In this document: in pieces, positions 32,553 through 40,874 of the stretch
How positions within the stretch are numbered: position 1 is the stretch's first letter
How the letters are laid out: every line of letters starts with the position of its first letter
Source: an uncultured Senegalimassilia sp.
Lineage (GTDB): Bacteria > Actinomycetota > Coriobacteriia > Coriobacteriales > Eggerthellaceae
Assembly (NCBI RefSeq): GCF_934636665.1
Contig: NZ_CAKUAT010000020.1
Span: 1 to 44,767 of the forward strand
DNA: 44,767 nucleotides
Reading direction: 5' to 3'
Program-made: the position numbers and the translations under genes
The notes under the pieces: generated by a model
The model's input: the letters and a program-made list of their open reading frames with translations, nothing else
The model's database searches: none
Told to the model about the DNA's origin: nothing

Positions 32553-33656
32553 CTAGCTATTCGTCGGTTCATGAAAAATGCCCAGGTGCTCGTACGCCCG
32601 CTCGGTTGCCTGACGACCCTTCGGCGTACGGATAAGCAAGCCCTGCTGCATCAGATACGGCTCATACACGTCCTCAAGCGTATCCGGGTCCTCGGCCAAC
32701 GCCGACGCAAGCGTGGTCAACCCCACCGGACGCCCGCCGAACTGCACGCACAGCAGCTCCAAAATACGATTATCCACCGCGTCCAGCCCCAGTGGGTCCA
32801 CCTCGAAAAAGCTCAGCGCCTGCGCGGACACGTCCTCGTCGATGATGCCGTTGCCGCGCACCTGCGCCCAATCGCGCACGCGCTTGAGCATGCGGTTGGC
32901 CAAACGAGGCGTGCCACGGCTGCGGCGCGCTATCTCCAATGCGCCATCGTAAGAGATGGGCACATCCAAAATGGAAGCGGAGCGCTGCACAATGGAAGCC
33001 AGCTCCTCAGGCGTGTAATACTGCAAGCGAAACGCGATGCCGAAGCGGTCGCGCAAGGGCCCGGTAAGCAGACCCGTGCGGGTGGTGGCGCCGATAAGCG
33101 TGAATCGCGGCAGATCCAAACGGATGGAACGAGCCGCCGGTCCCTTGCCTACCACGATGTCCAGCGCGAAGTCCTCAAGCGCGGGATACAAAACCTCTTC
33201 CACCATGCGGTTCAGACGATGAATCTCGTCGATGAACAGCACGTCGCCCTCTTCAAGGTTCGTGAGAATCGCGGCAAGATCCCCCGTTCGCTCAATCGCA
33301 GGACCGCTGGTGGTTTTAATGTTCGCACCCAGCTCGTTTGCCACCACGGTGGCAAGGGTGGTCTTGCCCAAGCCCGGAGGTCCCGAGAACAGGATATGGT
33401 CCGCAACGTCGCCGCGCTCCTGCGCAGCTTGAATCAAGATGGCAAGCGACTCCTTGATCTTCGTTTGGCCGAGATAATCGCCCAGACGCTTCGGTCGCAA
33501 GCTACGATCGAGCGCAAGGTCGTCCTCTGTCAAATCCGGTGCGACCGCACGCTGCGAGGGATCGGTCGCACCTACGGGAGCCGTCGACGAGGATTCGCCA
33601 TCAAAGACGGAACCCGCCTCGAACACCATTCCCTCTATTTTCACTCCATCAGCCAA
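32553..33656 (-). CDS. ruvB: Holliday junction branch-migration ATPase RuvB
   Basis: 367 residues. Walker A is FSGPPGLGKTTLATV, Walker B is VLFIDEIHRLN, sensor 1 is FTLIGATTRTGLLTGPLRDRFG (including the RuvA-contacting hairpin), sensor 2 is SRGTPRLANR, and a C-terminal winged helix follows. The protein is ~20-30 residues longer at its N-terminus than most RuvB. The annotated start is a TTG at 33656 with GGAG 8 nt upstream; ATG at 33629 has AGAGGGA directly adjacent, which is too close. It drives branch migration with RuvA. Confidence 0.95.
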   Translation of the reverse strand: MADGVKIEGMVFEAGSVFDGESSSTAPVGATDPSQRAVAPDLTEDDLALDRSLRPKRLGDYLGQTKIKESLAILIQAAQERGDVADHILFSGPPGLGKTTLATVVANELGANIKTTSGPAIERTGDLAAILTNLEEGDVLFIDEIHRLNRMVEEVLYPALEDFALDIVVGKGPAARSIRLDLPRFTLIGATTRTGLLTGPLRDRFGIAFRLQYYTPEELASIVQRSASILDVPISYDGALEIARRSRGTPRLANRMLKRVRDWAQVRGNGIIDEDVSAQALSFFEVDPLGLDAVDNRILELLCVQFGGRPVGLTTLASALAEDPDTLEDVYEPYLMQQGLLIRTPKGRQATERAYEHLGIFHEPTNS

Positions 33657-33685
33657 AGCTCAAGCTCCGTCATCCATTTACCGCG

Positions 33686-34288
33686 TTATTTACCTAAACG
33701 TTTCAAGGCGTATTTTATCAGCGCGTTCTCATCTGCGTCCTCGGGCGCGCCCTTTAACGCAACATCTGCCTCTGCAGAGGCGAACCCCAGCGCCAACAAC
33801 GCCTCACGTGCGCCCTTCAGGCGTTCGGCCGCAACGGCAGCCGCCGAAGAGGGCGCGCCCGAAACATCGAACAAGCTTGCCAGCCCCTGATCGAACGAGC
33901 CCTTCAACTCCAGGATGATGCGCGATGCCGTCTTCTTGCCCACGCCCGGGATCTTCTGCACCGCCGTCACATCCTGCGCCTGCACCGCCGCCACCAAAGC
34001 TTCGGGCGTGAACGAGGACAACGCTGCCAGCGCAACCTTCGGGCCCACGCCGCTGACCCCGATCAGGCGCTCGAACAGAGCCTTCTCCTCAAGCGTTAAA
34101 AACCCGTACAGCGCGATGCCGTTATCGGATACCTGCAGATACGTGTGCACTTGCACAGGCTCGCCCACCGCCGGCAGCTTCGAAAGCGCGCCTTGGGACA
34201 TGCCGACGGCATAGCCGACGCCCTGCACATCGATATACGCGCATGCGGCGGTCTTGCCCGCCAGCATGCCTTTCAGAAATGCGATCAT
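33686..34288 (-). CDS. ruvA: Holliday junction DNA helicase subunit RuvA
   Basis: 200 residues: an OB-fold N-terminus (MIAFLKGMLAGKTAACAYIDVQGVGYAV), tandem HhH motifs (FERLIGVSGVGPKVALAAL and VQKIPGVGKKTASRIILELK), a flexible Ser/Ala linker and the C-terminal RuvB-binding domain (ALLALGFASAEAD). The start at 34288 overlaps the ruvC stop (ATGA). The frame remains open far upstream, but that is ruvC in another frame. Confidence 0.95.
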   Translation of the reverse strand: MIAFLKGMLAGKTAACAYIDVQGVGYAVGMSQGALSKLPAVGEPVQVHTYLQVSDNGIALYGFLTLEEKALFERLIGVSGVGPKVALAALSSFTPEALVAAVQAQDVTAVQKIPGVGKKTASRIILELKGSFDQGLASLFDVSGAPSSAAAVAAERLKGAREALLALGFASAEADVALKGAPEDADENALIKYALKRLGK

Positions 34289-34893
34289 CGCGCACCTTCC
34301 TCCAAGATCTTTCGAGCCACCGCCCCGGCGGCGCCGCCCGTACCCGCACCCGCCATCACGCGGCCGCGCGCCTCGAGCTTCGCCAGCGCATCGGCACCGC
34401 CGACTCCCCCGAATCCTTCGTGGGTGGTATAGCAGATTGCCGCCGCCAGCGCATCCGAAGCATGATCGGGCTTTGGCTCCACCTGCAGGTTCAGCAGCTT
34501 CTTCACCATATATTGCACCTGTGCCTTGTCGGCCGAGCCGGTGCCCACCACGGCCATCTTGATCTGACGCGGCGTGAACTCGCCGACCGAAAGCCCATGC
34601 TGGGCGCATGCCACCAAAGCGGCGCCGCGCGCCTGCCCCGTGGCGAAAGCGGCCGTGATGTTCTGGCCGAACCACACCGTCTCGATCCCCAGGCACACGG
34701 GCTCAAACCGGCTGATCACCGCCGATATCTGCTCGTGAATCTTCGCCAAACGCTGCGACAGCTCCACACCAGCAGGCGTGGATACGCACCCGTACGCCAC
34801 ACACTCCATGCGCGGGCCGTCCTGCCGCACCACGCCCCATCCTGTGTTCGCCAAGCCAGGGTCTATGCCCAAGATCGTTCGAGGTTCCGTCAT
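34285..34893 (-). CDS. ruvC: Holliday junction resolvase RuvC
   Basis: 202 residues. The catalytic acidic residues are in ILGIDPGLANTGWG, LGIETVWFG and the C-terminal DHASDALAAAICY. FTPRQIKMAVVGTGSADKAQVQ is the DNA-binding stretch. It resolves four-way junctions by paired nicks and is the first gene of the ruvC-ruvA-ruvB-DUF6483-dehydrogenase operon. Confidence 0.95.
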   Translation of the reverse strand: MTEPRTILGIDPGLANTGWGVVRQDGPRMECVAYGCVSTPAGVELSQRLAKIHEQISAVISRFEPVCLGIETVWFGQNITAAFATGQARGAALVACAQHGLSVGEFTPRQIKMAVVGTGSADKAQVQYMVKKLLNLQVEPKPDHASDALAAAICYTTHEGFGGVGGADALAKLEARGRVMAGAGTGGAAGAVARKILEEGAR

Positions 34894-35020
34894 CCGCCTG
34901 CCTTATCCGTTCAAACATTTGTTCGTGGACATACTACCACACGGATGTTCGTATCCCCTCAACGATTTTCCCGCCTCCTCTTCTTTCCAAAAACCAGCAA
35001 GCTAAGCCGGATTCGAGCGC

Positions 35021-35051
35021 AAAAAAACGGCCTCCCGATCGGGAGGCCGTT
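35021..35051 (-). terminator. intrinsic terminator of yebC
   Basis: AACGGCCTCCCG (35026-35037) pairs with CGGGAGGCCGTT (35040-35051). On the minus strand the stem runs into seven T residues (35027-35021). It lies 26 nt after the yebC stop and separates it from ruvC. Confidence 0.9.
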
Positions 35052-35076
35052 CGCATGCGAAGGATGTTCCGCGCGC

Positions 35077-35877
35077 TTACTCGTCCAGAGCAGCCGCGAT
35101 CTCCTCGGTGATGTCCATGGTGTGGTACACGTTCTGCAGGTCCTCAAGCTCTTCCAGCTTGTCCACCAGGCGCATGACCTTCTTGGCGTCGTTGGCGGTG
35201 ACGGTTGCGGGCGTGGTGGCCTCCATGGTCATCTCGGCGCCCTTGACCTGCACGCCCTGCTCTTCCAGGGCCTTCTTCACGGCCATAAGGTCGGACGGCT
35301 GGGTGTAGACGATCCACTCCTCGTCGGCGTCCTCGTAGTCGTCGCCACCGGCTTCGATGACGGCCATCTCGAACTCTTCCTCATCAGCAGCGGCGCCGTT
35401 CGGGCCCATGGGATGCTTCTTGTCGCCCGTCTCGATCTCCTTGGAGACCATGATCTGGCCCTTGCGCTCGAACATGTAGGAAACGGAACCGGAGGTGCCC
35501 AGGTTGCCGCCCGCATGGGTGAATGCGGCACGCACGTCGGCAGCGGTGCGGTTGCGGTTGTCGGTCAGAGCCTCGCAGAGGATGGCCACGCCGCAGGGGC
35601 CGTAGCCCTCGTACACGACGGTCTCGTAGTTCGCGGCGTCCTTGCCGGAACCGAAGGCCTTGTCGATGGCGGTCTTGATCTTGTCCTTGGGCAGGGAGTA
35701 GCCCTTGGCCTTGTCGATTGCGGCGGCCAGCGATGCGTTGTTGTCGGGGTTCGGGTCGCCACCCTCCTTGGCAGCAACGGTGATGTTGCGCGACAGCTTG
35801 GAGAACAACGCGGAGCGCTTAGCGTCCTGCGCAGCCTTGCGATGTTTCGTGGTTGCCCACTTAGAATGCCCTGACAT
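35077..35877 (-). CDS. YebC/TACO1-family protein
   Basis: 266 residues, slightly longer than the usual ~245. The conserved start MSGHSKWATTKHRKAAQDAKR sets the start at 35877, supported by GAAGGGACG upstream. Later motifs are LAAAIDKAKGYSLPKDKI, YEGYGPCGVAILCEALTDN and NLGTSGSVSYMFERKG. The family acts in translation of proline-rich sequences or as a transcription factor; the two roles are not separable here. The gene ends at its own terminator and lies upstream of ruvC, a common pairing. Confidence 0.92.
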   Translation of the reverse strand: MSGHSKWATTKHRKAAQDAKRSALFSKLSRNITVAAKEGGDPNPDNNASLAAAIDKAKGYSLPKDKIKTAIDKAFGSGKDAANYETVVYEGYGPCGVAILCEALTDNRNRTAADVRAAFTHAGGNLGTSGSVSYMFERKGQIMVSKEIETGDKKHPMGPNGAAADEEEFEMAVIEAGGDDYEDADEEWIVYTQPSDLMAVKKALEEQGVQVKGAEMTMEATTPATVTANDAKKVMRLVDKLEELEDLQNVYHTMDITEEIAAALDE

Positions 35878-36224
35878 AGCACGTCCCTTCGAATTACAGC
35901 AAATACCAGCTGATAATTCTAGCACCCTTGTCAAGTAAACCGTTCCCCAGCCATGCCATTCATACGGTTTGCAAAACGGGAAATCGGCGAAAACGGCCCG
36001 GAATGCCGCTAGCATCGCTATCGTCCGACCCCAGAAGAATGCACTCGAACGAAAACGCGCACCCCTTTTCCCGGGCCTCTCCGCATGCGGTTTCGCGATC
36101 TGCTACCAAACCCGCCGCAAATCCGCCGACCGCCGCCCCAATCGTTGACTTTGCGTTCCCCCAAACCCACTATATAGCTAGATTTAGTTCGCAAACCGCA
36201 ACCGCACACGCCGAAGGGGGCTTC

Positions 36225-37391
36225 ATGCGCTACATCAACTGCCTGAACAACATCTCCGCCAAGGGAACCGACCTGCTCGGATCCGACTACCAGCTCACCG
36301 ACGACATCGCGCAAGCCTCCGGCGTGCTCGTGCGCAGCGCCGCCATGCACGACATGGACCTGCCCGAAGGCCTGCTGGCCGTCGCCCGCGCCGGCGCCGG
36401 CGTAAACAACATCCCGCTCGACAAATGCGCCGAAGCCGGCATCGTCGTGTTCAACACCCCCGGCGCCAACGCAAACGCCGTGAAGGAGCTCGTCCTGTGC
36501 GGCATGCTGCTGGCAAGCCGCGGCATCCTGCCCGGCGCCGCCTGGTGCCGCGAGCACGCCGGCTCCCCCACCATCGGCAAGGATGCCGAGAAGGCGAAGA
36601 AGGCCTTCGCAGGCCAGGAGATCTCCGGCAAGACGCTCGGCGTCATCGGCCTGGGCGCCATCGGCGCGCTGGTGGCCAACGCCGCCATCGACCTGGGCAT
36701 GAACGTGCTCGGCTACGACCCCTACGTTTCCGCTGAGGCCGCCTGGCGCCTGTCCCCCTCCGTCGAGCACGTCACCAACCTCGACGACGTCCTGCATCGC
36801 AGCGACTACGTCACCATCCACGTGCCCGCCATGGACTCCACGCGTGGCATGATCGGCGCGCATGAGCTCGAGGTCGCCAAGCCCGGCTGCGCCGTCATGA
36901 ACTTCAGCCGCGACACCCTGGTCGACAACGCCGCCATGGCCGAGGCCCTCGAGGCCGGCCGCGTTGCCACCTACGTCACCGACTTCGCAACGCCCGAGGT
37001 CATGGCCATGCAAAATACCATCGTTCTGCCACACCTCGGTGCCAGCACTGCCGAAGCCGAGGACAACTGCGCCATCATGGCAACGCTGCAGATGAAGGAT
37101 TACCTGGAGAACGGCAACATCAAGAACTCGGTGAACTACCCCGCCTGCGACATGGGCCCCGCCCCCGCGCAGGGCGGCCGCGTCGCCGTGCTCCACGCCA
37201 ACGTGCCCGACATGCTCAGCCAGATCACCGGCGTGTTCGGCGAAGTCGGAGCAAACATTGACAACCTCACGAACAAGGCCCGCGGCAACGCCGCCTACAC
37301 CATGCTCGACCTCAACGCCCCCGCAACCGACGAACTTGTCGCCAAGCTCACGGCCATCGAAGGCGTCCACCGCGTCCGCATCGTGAAGTAA
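36225..37391 (+). CDS. serA: D-3-phosphoglycerate dehydrogenase with ACT domain
   Basis: 388 residues: the substrate/NAD core (VARAGAGVNNIPLDKCAEAGI, NAD loop LGVIGLGAIGALVAN, NFSRDTLVDNAAM, catalytic His in VLPHLGASTAEAEDN) and a C-terminal ACT domain (VAVLHANVPDMLSQITGVFG...) likely to sense serine. It oxidises 3-phosphoglycerate in the first step of serine synthesis. The open frame runs upstream to 35928, but AAGGGGG before the ATG at 36225 and the domain start fix this start. TTGACT (36145) and TATATA-like sequence (about 36171) upstream may be its promoter. ThrH at 15480 could finish the pathway. Confidence 0.92.
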   Translation: MRYINCLNNISAKGTDLLGSDYQLTDDIAQASGVLVRSAAMHDMDLPEGLLAVARAGAGVNNIPLDKCAEAGIVVFNTPGANANAVKELVLCGMLLASRGILPGAAWCREHAGSPTIGKDAEKAKKAFAGQEISGKTLGVIGLGAIGALVANAAIDLGMNVLGYDPYVSAEAAWRLSPSVEHVTNLDDVLHRSDYVTIHVPAMDSTRGMIGAHELEVAKPGCAVMNFSRDTLVDNAAMAEALEAGRVATYVTDFATPEVMAMQNTIVLPHLGASTAEAEDNCAIMATLQMKDYLENGNIKNSVNYPACDMGPAPAQGGRVAVLHANVPDMLSQITGVFGEVGANIDNLTNKARGNAAYTMLDLNAPATDELVAKLTAIEGVHRVRIVK

Positions 37392-37423
37392 CGAACGCAA
37401 CACCCGCAGCACCTCGCAAAACG

Positions 37424-37460
37424 GGACGCGGCTTGAACCCAAGCCGCGTCCCATTCTTTT
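37424..37460. terminator. terminator between convergent serA and mnmA
   Basis: GGGACGCGGCTTG (37424-37436) pairs perfectly with CAAGCCGCGTCCC (37441-37453) around AACC, followed by ATTCTTTTT. It lies 33 nt after serA. It faces serA but may also stop mnmA transcription. Confidence 0.88.
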
Positions 37461-37493
37461 TGAAAGCCCAGCTCAAGCCACCGTCTAGACAGC

Positions 37494-38636
37494 TTATTCA
37501 CTGGCCTCGATCGTCCCTCCGCCCACAACGGCGTCACCATCGTAGAGCACCAGCGACTGCCCTGCCGCCGGACGCGCGACCGGCTCATCGAAGCGGACCA
37601 CCAGCTGATCGCCCTCCATTACCGCCTCGCCAGCCTGTGCTCGTTGGCGGTAATGGGTTTTCGCCGTAACGCGCATCGGCTTATCAAGTTCCGCCACCGA
37701 GATCAGGTTCACGTCCCCGGCGCGCACCTCGCGCACGCCCAACTCGCTGCGCGGGCCTACCACCAGCACGTTCTCGGCAGCATCTTTGCCCACCACGTAC
37801 AACGGCTCAGGCGCGGCGATGCCAATGCCCTTGCGCTGCCCGATCGTATAATGAACCAGTCCGCCGTGCCGCCCGAGCACCTTGCCGTCGACATTAACGA
37901 TATCCCCAGGCTCAAACGCCGCAGGAACCGCCAGACCGCCCACGCCATCGCGCAAAGCGTCATCCCCAAGCCCCATGTACCGTGCAATGAACGACACATA
38001 GTCTCCATCGGGCACGAAGCAGATGTCCTGGCTCTCCGCCTTATGGGCGTTTCCGAACGAATGCTTCTCCGCCAGCTCTCTCACCTGCGGTTTCGTCAGC
38101 TCTCCCAGCGGGAACAACATATGCGCCAGGTCAACTTGCGTCAGATGGTACAGCACATAGCTCTGATCTTTCGCCTCATCCAATCCGCGGCGAAGTTCGA
38201 ACCTACCCGTTCGCTCATTGAAGGCACGGCGCGCATAATGGCCGGTCGCCACATAGTCGAAGCCAAGCTGTGCGCGGCGACGCTGCAAGGCAGCGAACTT
38301 CAGGTACCTGTTGCAGTCGATGCACGGGTTCGGCGTGCGGCCGTGCAAGTACGCATCGCAGAACCGATCGATCACCTCGCAGCCGAACGTTCCCGTAAAA
38401 TTGAACGTGAAGTGCTCAAGCCCCAACCCGAACGCCACCTGACGGGCGTCCTCGACATCGCTTTGGCTGCAGCAGGTGCTCTCGCCCACCACGCACGCGC
38501 CCCCGGCGCCGGCAACCTCGTTGTCGAACAGCTTCATGGTGACGCCCGTTGCATCATAGCCCGCGTCGCGAAGCAGCAGCGCCGCCACCGAGCTGTCAAC
38601 CCCGCCGCTCATCGCAACCAGCACACGCTCTCGCAT
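37494..38636 (-). CDS. mnmA: tRNA-uridine 2-sulfurtransferase MnmA
   Basis: 380 residues. The ATP-pyrophosphatase P-loop is AMSGGVDSSVAALLL; catalytic cysteines are in GRTPNPCIDCNRYLKF and AESQDICFVPDGDY. It thiolates U34 of Glu, Gln and Lys tRNAs (s2U34). The insert CVVGESTCCSQSDVEDAR after the P-loop has three cysteines, as in many Gram-positive MnmA. The start at 38636 (MRERVL) has AGGTGG at good spacing; the ATG at 38648 is too close to it. The sulfur may come from the desulfurase at 22490. Confidence 0.93.
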   Translation of the reverse strand: MRERVLVAMSGGVDSSVAALLLRDAGYDATGVTMKLFDNEVAGAGGACVVGESTCCSQSDVEDARQVAFGLGLEHFTFNFTGTFGCEVIDRFCDAYLHGRTPNPCIDCNRYLKFAALQRRRAQLGFDYVATGHYARRAFNERTGRFELRRGLDEAKDQSYVLYHLTQVDLAHMLFPLGELTKPQVRELAEKHSFGNAHKAESQDICFVPDGDYVSFIARYMGLGDDALRDGVGGLAVPAAFEPGDIVNVDGKVLGRHGGLVHYTIGQRKGIGIAAPEPLYVVGKDAAENVLVVGPRSELGVREVRAGDVNLISVAELDKPMRVTAKTHYRQRAQAGEAVMEGDQLVVRFDEPVARPAAGQSLVLYDGDAVVGGGTIEASE

Positions 38637-38715
38637 TTCACCATCCACCTGGGATTACTCCTTCAAACAGCCTACCGTCACGAGGCCCGCGATCCCGAAC
38701 GACCCGACCATCAAG

Positions 38716-39645
38716 CTAGATATAGTCAGCGAACTTGACCGCGGGCCACACGGCATTCGGGTCGCATTCCTCGCGATCGATGCGAAGGCAATCATGGCAG
38801 CGTCCCTCACGGCAACGCATCTGCCGCGCCTCGTCGATCAAGGAGCGGAACAGCGGCGCCATATGACCGCCGTCCTCCACGAAGTACTCGGGATGCCACT
38901 GCACGCCCATAAGGAAGCGGCAATCCTTCGCCTCCACGCCTTCCACCAGGCCATCAGGCCCATAAGCAGCAGCCGCCAAATTGGGAGGCAACGCGCGAAC
39001 GCCCTGATGATGCATGGAGTTCACCGCTGCAGAATCGCAGCCTAGGATCTCACCGAGCTTACTTGAGCGCATGATCGAGACCGTATGGGTGGGATGCCCG
39101 TACTCCTTAGTCTGCCAATGGTTCACGCGCCCACCGGCTTGCGTTTGCACGCCCTCCGTCGGCACGGGGACATCGTCGACGGCGCACATGCCATCGAACT
39201 GCTCTTCCAAATCCAGGTACAACGTGCCCCCGAAGAACACGTTGATCATCTGCATGCCACGGCAGATGCCCAGCAACGGATAATCGAACTGGTACGCATA
39301 GCTGAGCAGCAGGTACTCCACTTCCTCGCGCTCGGGCGTCAATTCCGAAAGCTTGCCATAGGTGATGTCGCCACCATAGCGCACGGGACTGATATCCTGA
39401 CCACCCGACAACACGAACCCATCGATACGCGGCAGCAACGATTCGTACACGCTGACATCGCTGGTAAACGGGATGATCAGCGGCGCCCCGCCCGCAGCAA
39501 CGATAGCCTGCGCATAGTGGTTGTTCATACGAAGAATGCCCTCGTTGGGGTCATACGTCGGCACGATGCCGATGACCGGCCGCGATGCACCCATCGCTTT
39601 CGTGGCAATCTCCTCAATGCTAATAGGGCGCTGCACGCTTTCCAT
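38716..39645 (-). CDS. class I glutamine amidotransferase-like peptidase C26 (PuuD-like)
   Basis: 309 residues. The nucleophile is in LLGICRGMQMINV, and the His-Glu pair in FLMGVQWHPEYF; FVLSGGQDISPVRYG and NSMHHQGVRALP match gamma-glutamyl-GABA hydrolase/PuuD proteins, which cut gamma-glutamyl amides. A ~25-residue N-terminal extension and a Cys-rich tail (MRCREGRCHDCLRIDREECDP) are unusual and could bind a metal. It starts 8 nt after the upp stop, with its ribosome site (AGGGGG) overlapping that stop, so it is coupled to upp. Confidence 0.85.
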   Translation of the reverse strand: MESVQRPISIEEIATKAMGASRPVIGIVPTYDPNEGILRMNNHYAQAIVAAGGAPLIIPFTSDVSVYESLLPRIDGFVLSGGQDISPVRYGGDITYGKLSELTPEREEVEYLLLSYAYQFDYPLLGICRGMQMINVFFGGTLYLDLEEQFDGMCAVDDVPVPTEGVQTQAGGRVNHWQTKEYGHPTHTVSIMRSSKLGEILGCDSAAVNSMHHQGVRALPPNLAAAAYGPDGLVEGVEAKDCRFLMGVQWHPEYFVEDGGHMAPLFRSLIDEARQMRCREGRCHDCLRIDREECDPNAVWPAVKFADYI

Positions 39646-39653
39646 AGCGCCCC

Positions 39654-40304
39654 CTACAAAGTGCCGAAGATGCGGTCACCCGCATCGCCCAAACCGGGAA
39701 GGATATACGCCTGATCGTTCAGCCCATCATCGAGAGCACAAGTCCAGATGCGGACATCCAGATCCTCCTGCAACACAGCACGAACCCCTTCGGGGGCAGC
39801 CACCAGCACTAGGAATCGAATGTCGCGAACACCCTGCTCACGCAGGTAATGAATAGCCGAAAGCGCACTGCCGCCCGTAGCCAACATAGGATCGATCAAA
39901 AACACCGTCCTGTCGGCTATCCCCTTCGGCATCTTCGCGTAATACTCGCGCGGCTGATGGGTCTGCTCGTCGCGCTCCATGCCAAGCACCCCCACTGCAG
40001 CGGAGGGTATGGCGGAAAGAACCCCGTCGAGCATGCCCATACCCGCACGAAGGATCGGCACCACGGCAAGATTCTCACCCGCAATCCGCTTCCCAACCGT
40101 GTGTTGCAAAGGCGTATCCACCTCAACGGGTTCCGTCGGCAAATCGCGCGAAGCCTCGTACACTTCCAGCATCGCCACCTCGCGCACCAGCTGGCGGAAC
40201 TGAAAGGGAGCCGTGGACGCATCGCGCATAATCGACATCTTATGCGCGACAAGGGGATGCTCGAGCACATTCAGGCGTTCATCGGCTATTCGCGTCTCAT
40301 CCAT
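39654..40304 (-). CDS. upp: uracil phosphoribosyltransferase
   Basis: 216 residues. It salvages uracil with PRPP to UMP. Family motifs: HPLVAHKMSIMRD, VPILRAGMGMLDGVLSAIP, the PRPP loop FLIDPMLATGGSAL, and the C-terminal uracil site YILPGLGDAGDRIFGT. GAGAGGAG before the ATG at 40304 fixes the start; the open frame extends 15 codons further. It is the last clearly chromosomal gene before the plasmid-like segment. Confidence 0.95.
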   Translation of the reverse strand: MDETRIADERLNVLEHPLVAHKMSIMRDASTAPFQFRQLVREVAMLEVYEASRDLPTEPVEVDTPLQHTVGKRIAGENLAVVPILRAGMGMLDGVLSAIPSAAVGVLGMERDEQTHQPREYYAKMPKGIADRTVFLIDPMLATGGSALSAIHYLREQGVRDIRFLVLVAAPEGVRAVLQEDLDVRIWTCALDDGLNDQAYILPGLGDAGDRIFGTL

Positions 40305-40432
40305 CCCAAGGCTCCTCTCAGACTCCAGCGATCTTTGACTGCATATCATACGCTAAAGCCCGGCAACCAAGCACCGTCAACCGGTGTTCGGCCATCAAAC
40401 TATAACAATTTCTTTCCATTCGGAAACAAGTT

Positions 40433-40507
40433 GCAACAATTTCGCCGACAGTTGAGGTTGCAAGACGAAAAACACCAGGCAAGAAGCTAGTTTTGCGACA
40501 ATTTTGC
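40433..40507. repeat. near-direct repeat GCRACAATTTYGC near the element boundary
   Basis: GCAACAATTTCGC (40433-40445) and GCGACAATTTTGC (40495-40507) match at 11 of 13 bases, 62 bp apart. They lie where base composition shifts from the upp operon to the rep/par segment. They could be protein-binding iterons or attachment-site traces; neither is shown. Confidence 0.25.
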
Positions 40508-40584
40508 ACCGGCCTCAATCGCGCAACAACCACCAACGCGTAACCGAATCAAGCCCTTTTGCCTGTTTTCATAACAAAACAATG

Positions 40585-40628
40585 TGGACAGCCAAGTGTT
40601 TCTTGTTATAGACTGTGCAAGTAACAAG
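40585..40628 (+). promoter_or_regulatory. putative promoter and operator of the rep gene
   Basis: TGGACA (40585-40590) and TATAGA (40607-40612) are 16 bp apart. CTTGTTA (40602-40608) and TAACAAG (40622-40628) form an inverted repeat that brackets the -10 and the likely start near 40619, suiting a repressor or autoregulation by Rep. Confidence 0.45.
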
Positions 40629-40677
40629 CGTGGATACCTATGCGCCAACATAGCTCCCCGCTTGCATCGACAACAGA

Positions 40678-40743
40678 AAAAAGAACCCCCTAGCGCCAAC
40701 TAGGGGGTTGCCTAAGTGATCAAGTATCGACCACTCACTCACA
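40678..40743 (-). ncRNA. predicted antisense (countertranscript) RNA against the rep leader
   Basis: On the minus strand TTGTGA (40778-40773) and TAAAAT (40755-40750) are 17 bp apart, a near-ideal promoter. The predicted ~66-nt transcript folds into AGTGGTC-GATACTT-GATCACT (40735-40715; one G-U pair) and then a terminator, AACCCCCTAG/CTAGGGGGTT (40709-40684), followed by CTTTTTT. No protein could be encoded. It is fully complementary to the leader of the rep mRNA. Size, two-hairpin form and position match plasmid copy-number RNAs. Confidence 0.65.
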
Positions 40744-40762
40744 GGTGATATTTTACCACTTA

Positions 40763-40806
40763 GAACATGCGCTCACAAGGCGTTCTTGTTTTTGCACTCT
40801 TTTTTT
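40763..40806 (+). promoter_or_regulatory. possible attenuator in the rep leader
   Basis: A weak GAAC-GC/GC-GTTC hairpin (40763-40785) is followed by TTGTTTTT (40786-40793) and a seven-T run (40800-40806). It comes just downstream of the antisense target and before the preferred Rep start at 40875. In pT181/pIP501-type plasmids, antisense pairing favours such a leader terminator. This is inference. Confidence 0.3.
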
Positions 40807-40874
40807 CATTGTCGAAAACGGAATACATTCGACTAGAAAGCGACCGCGTTTCTGCAGGTCGCGAAGGGTGCAGT

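Noticed and set aside
40318..40699. Small minus-strand frames near the upp/rep boundary
   Set aside because: They have no ribosome site or family likeness, and they cover the rep promoter.
40767..40874. The first 36 codons as the N-terminus of Rep
   Set aside because: The ATG at 40767 lacks a ribosome site and lies in the antisense-RNA promoter; ATG at 40875 has GAAGGG upstream and starts the conserved part.
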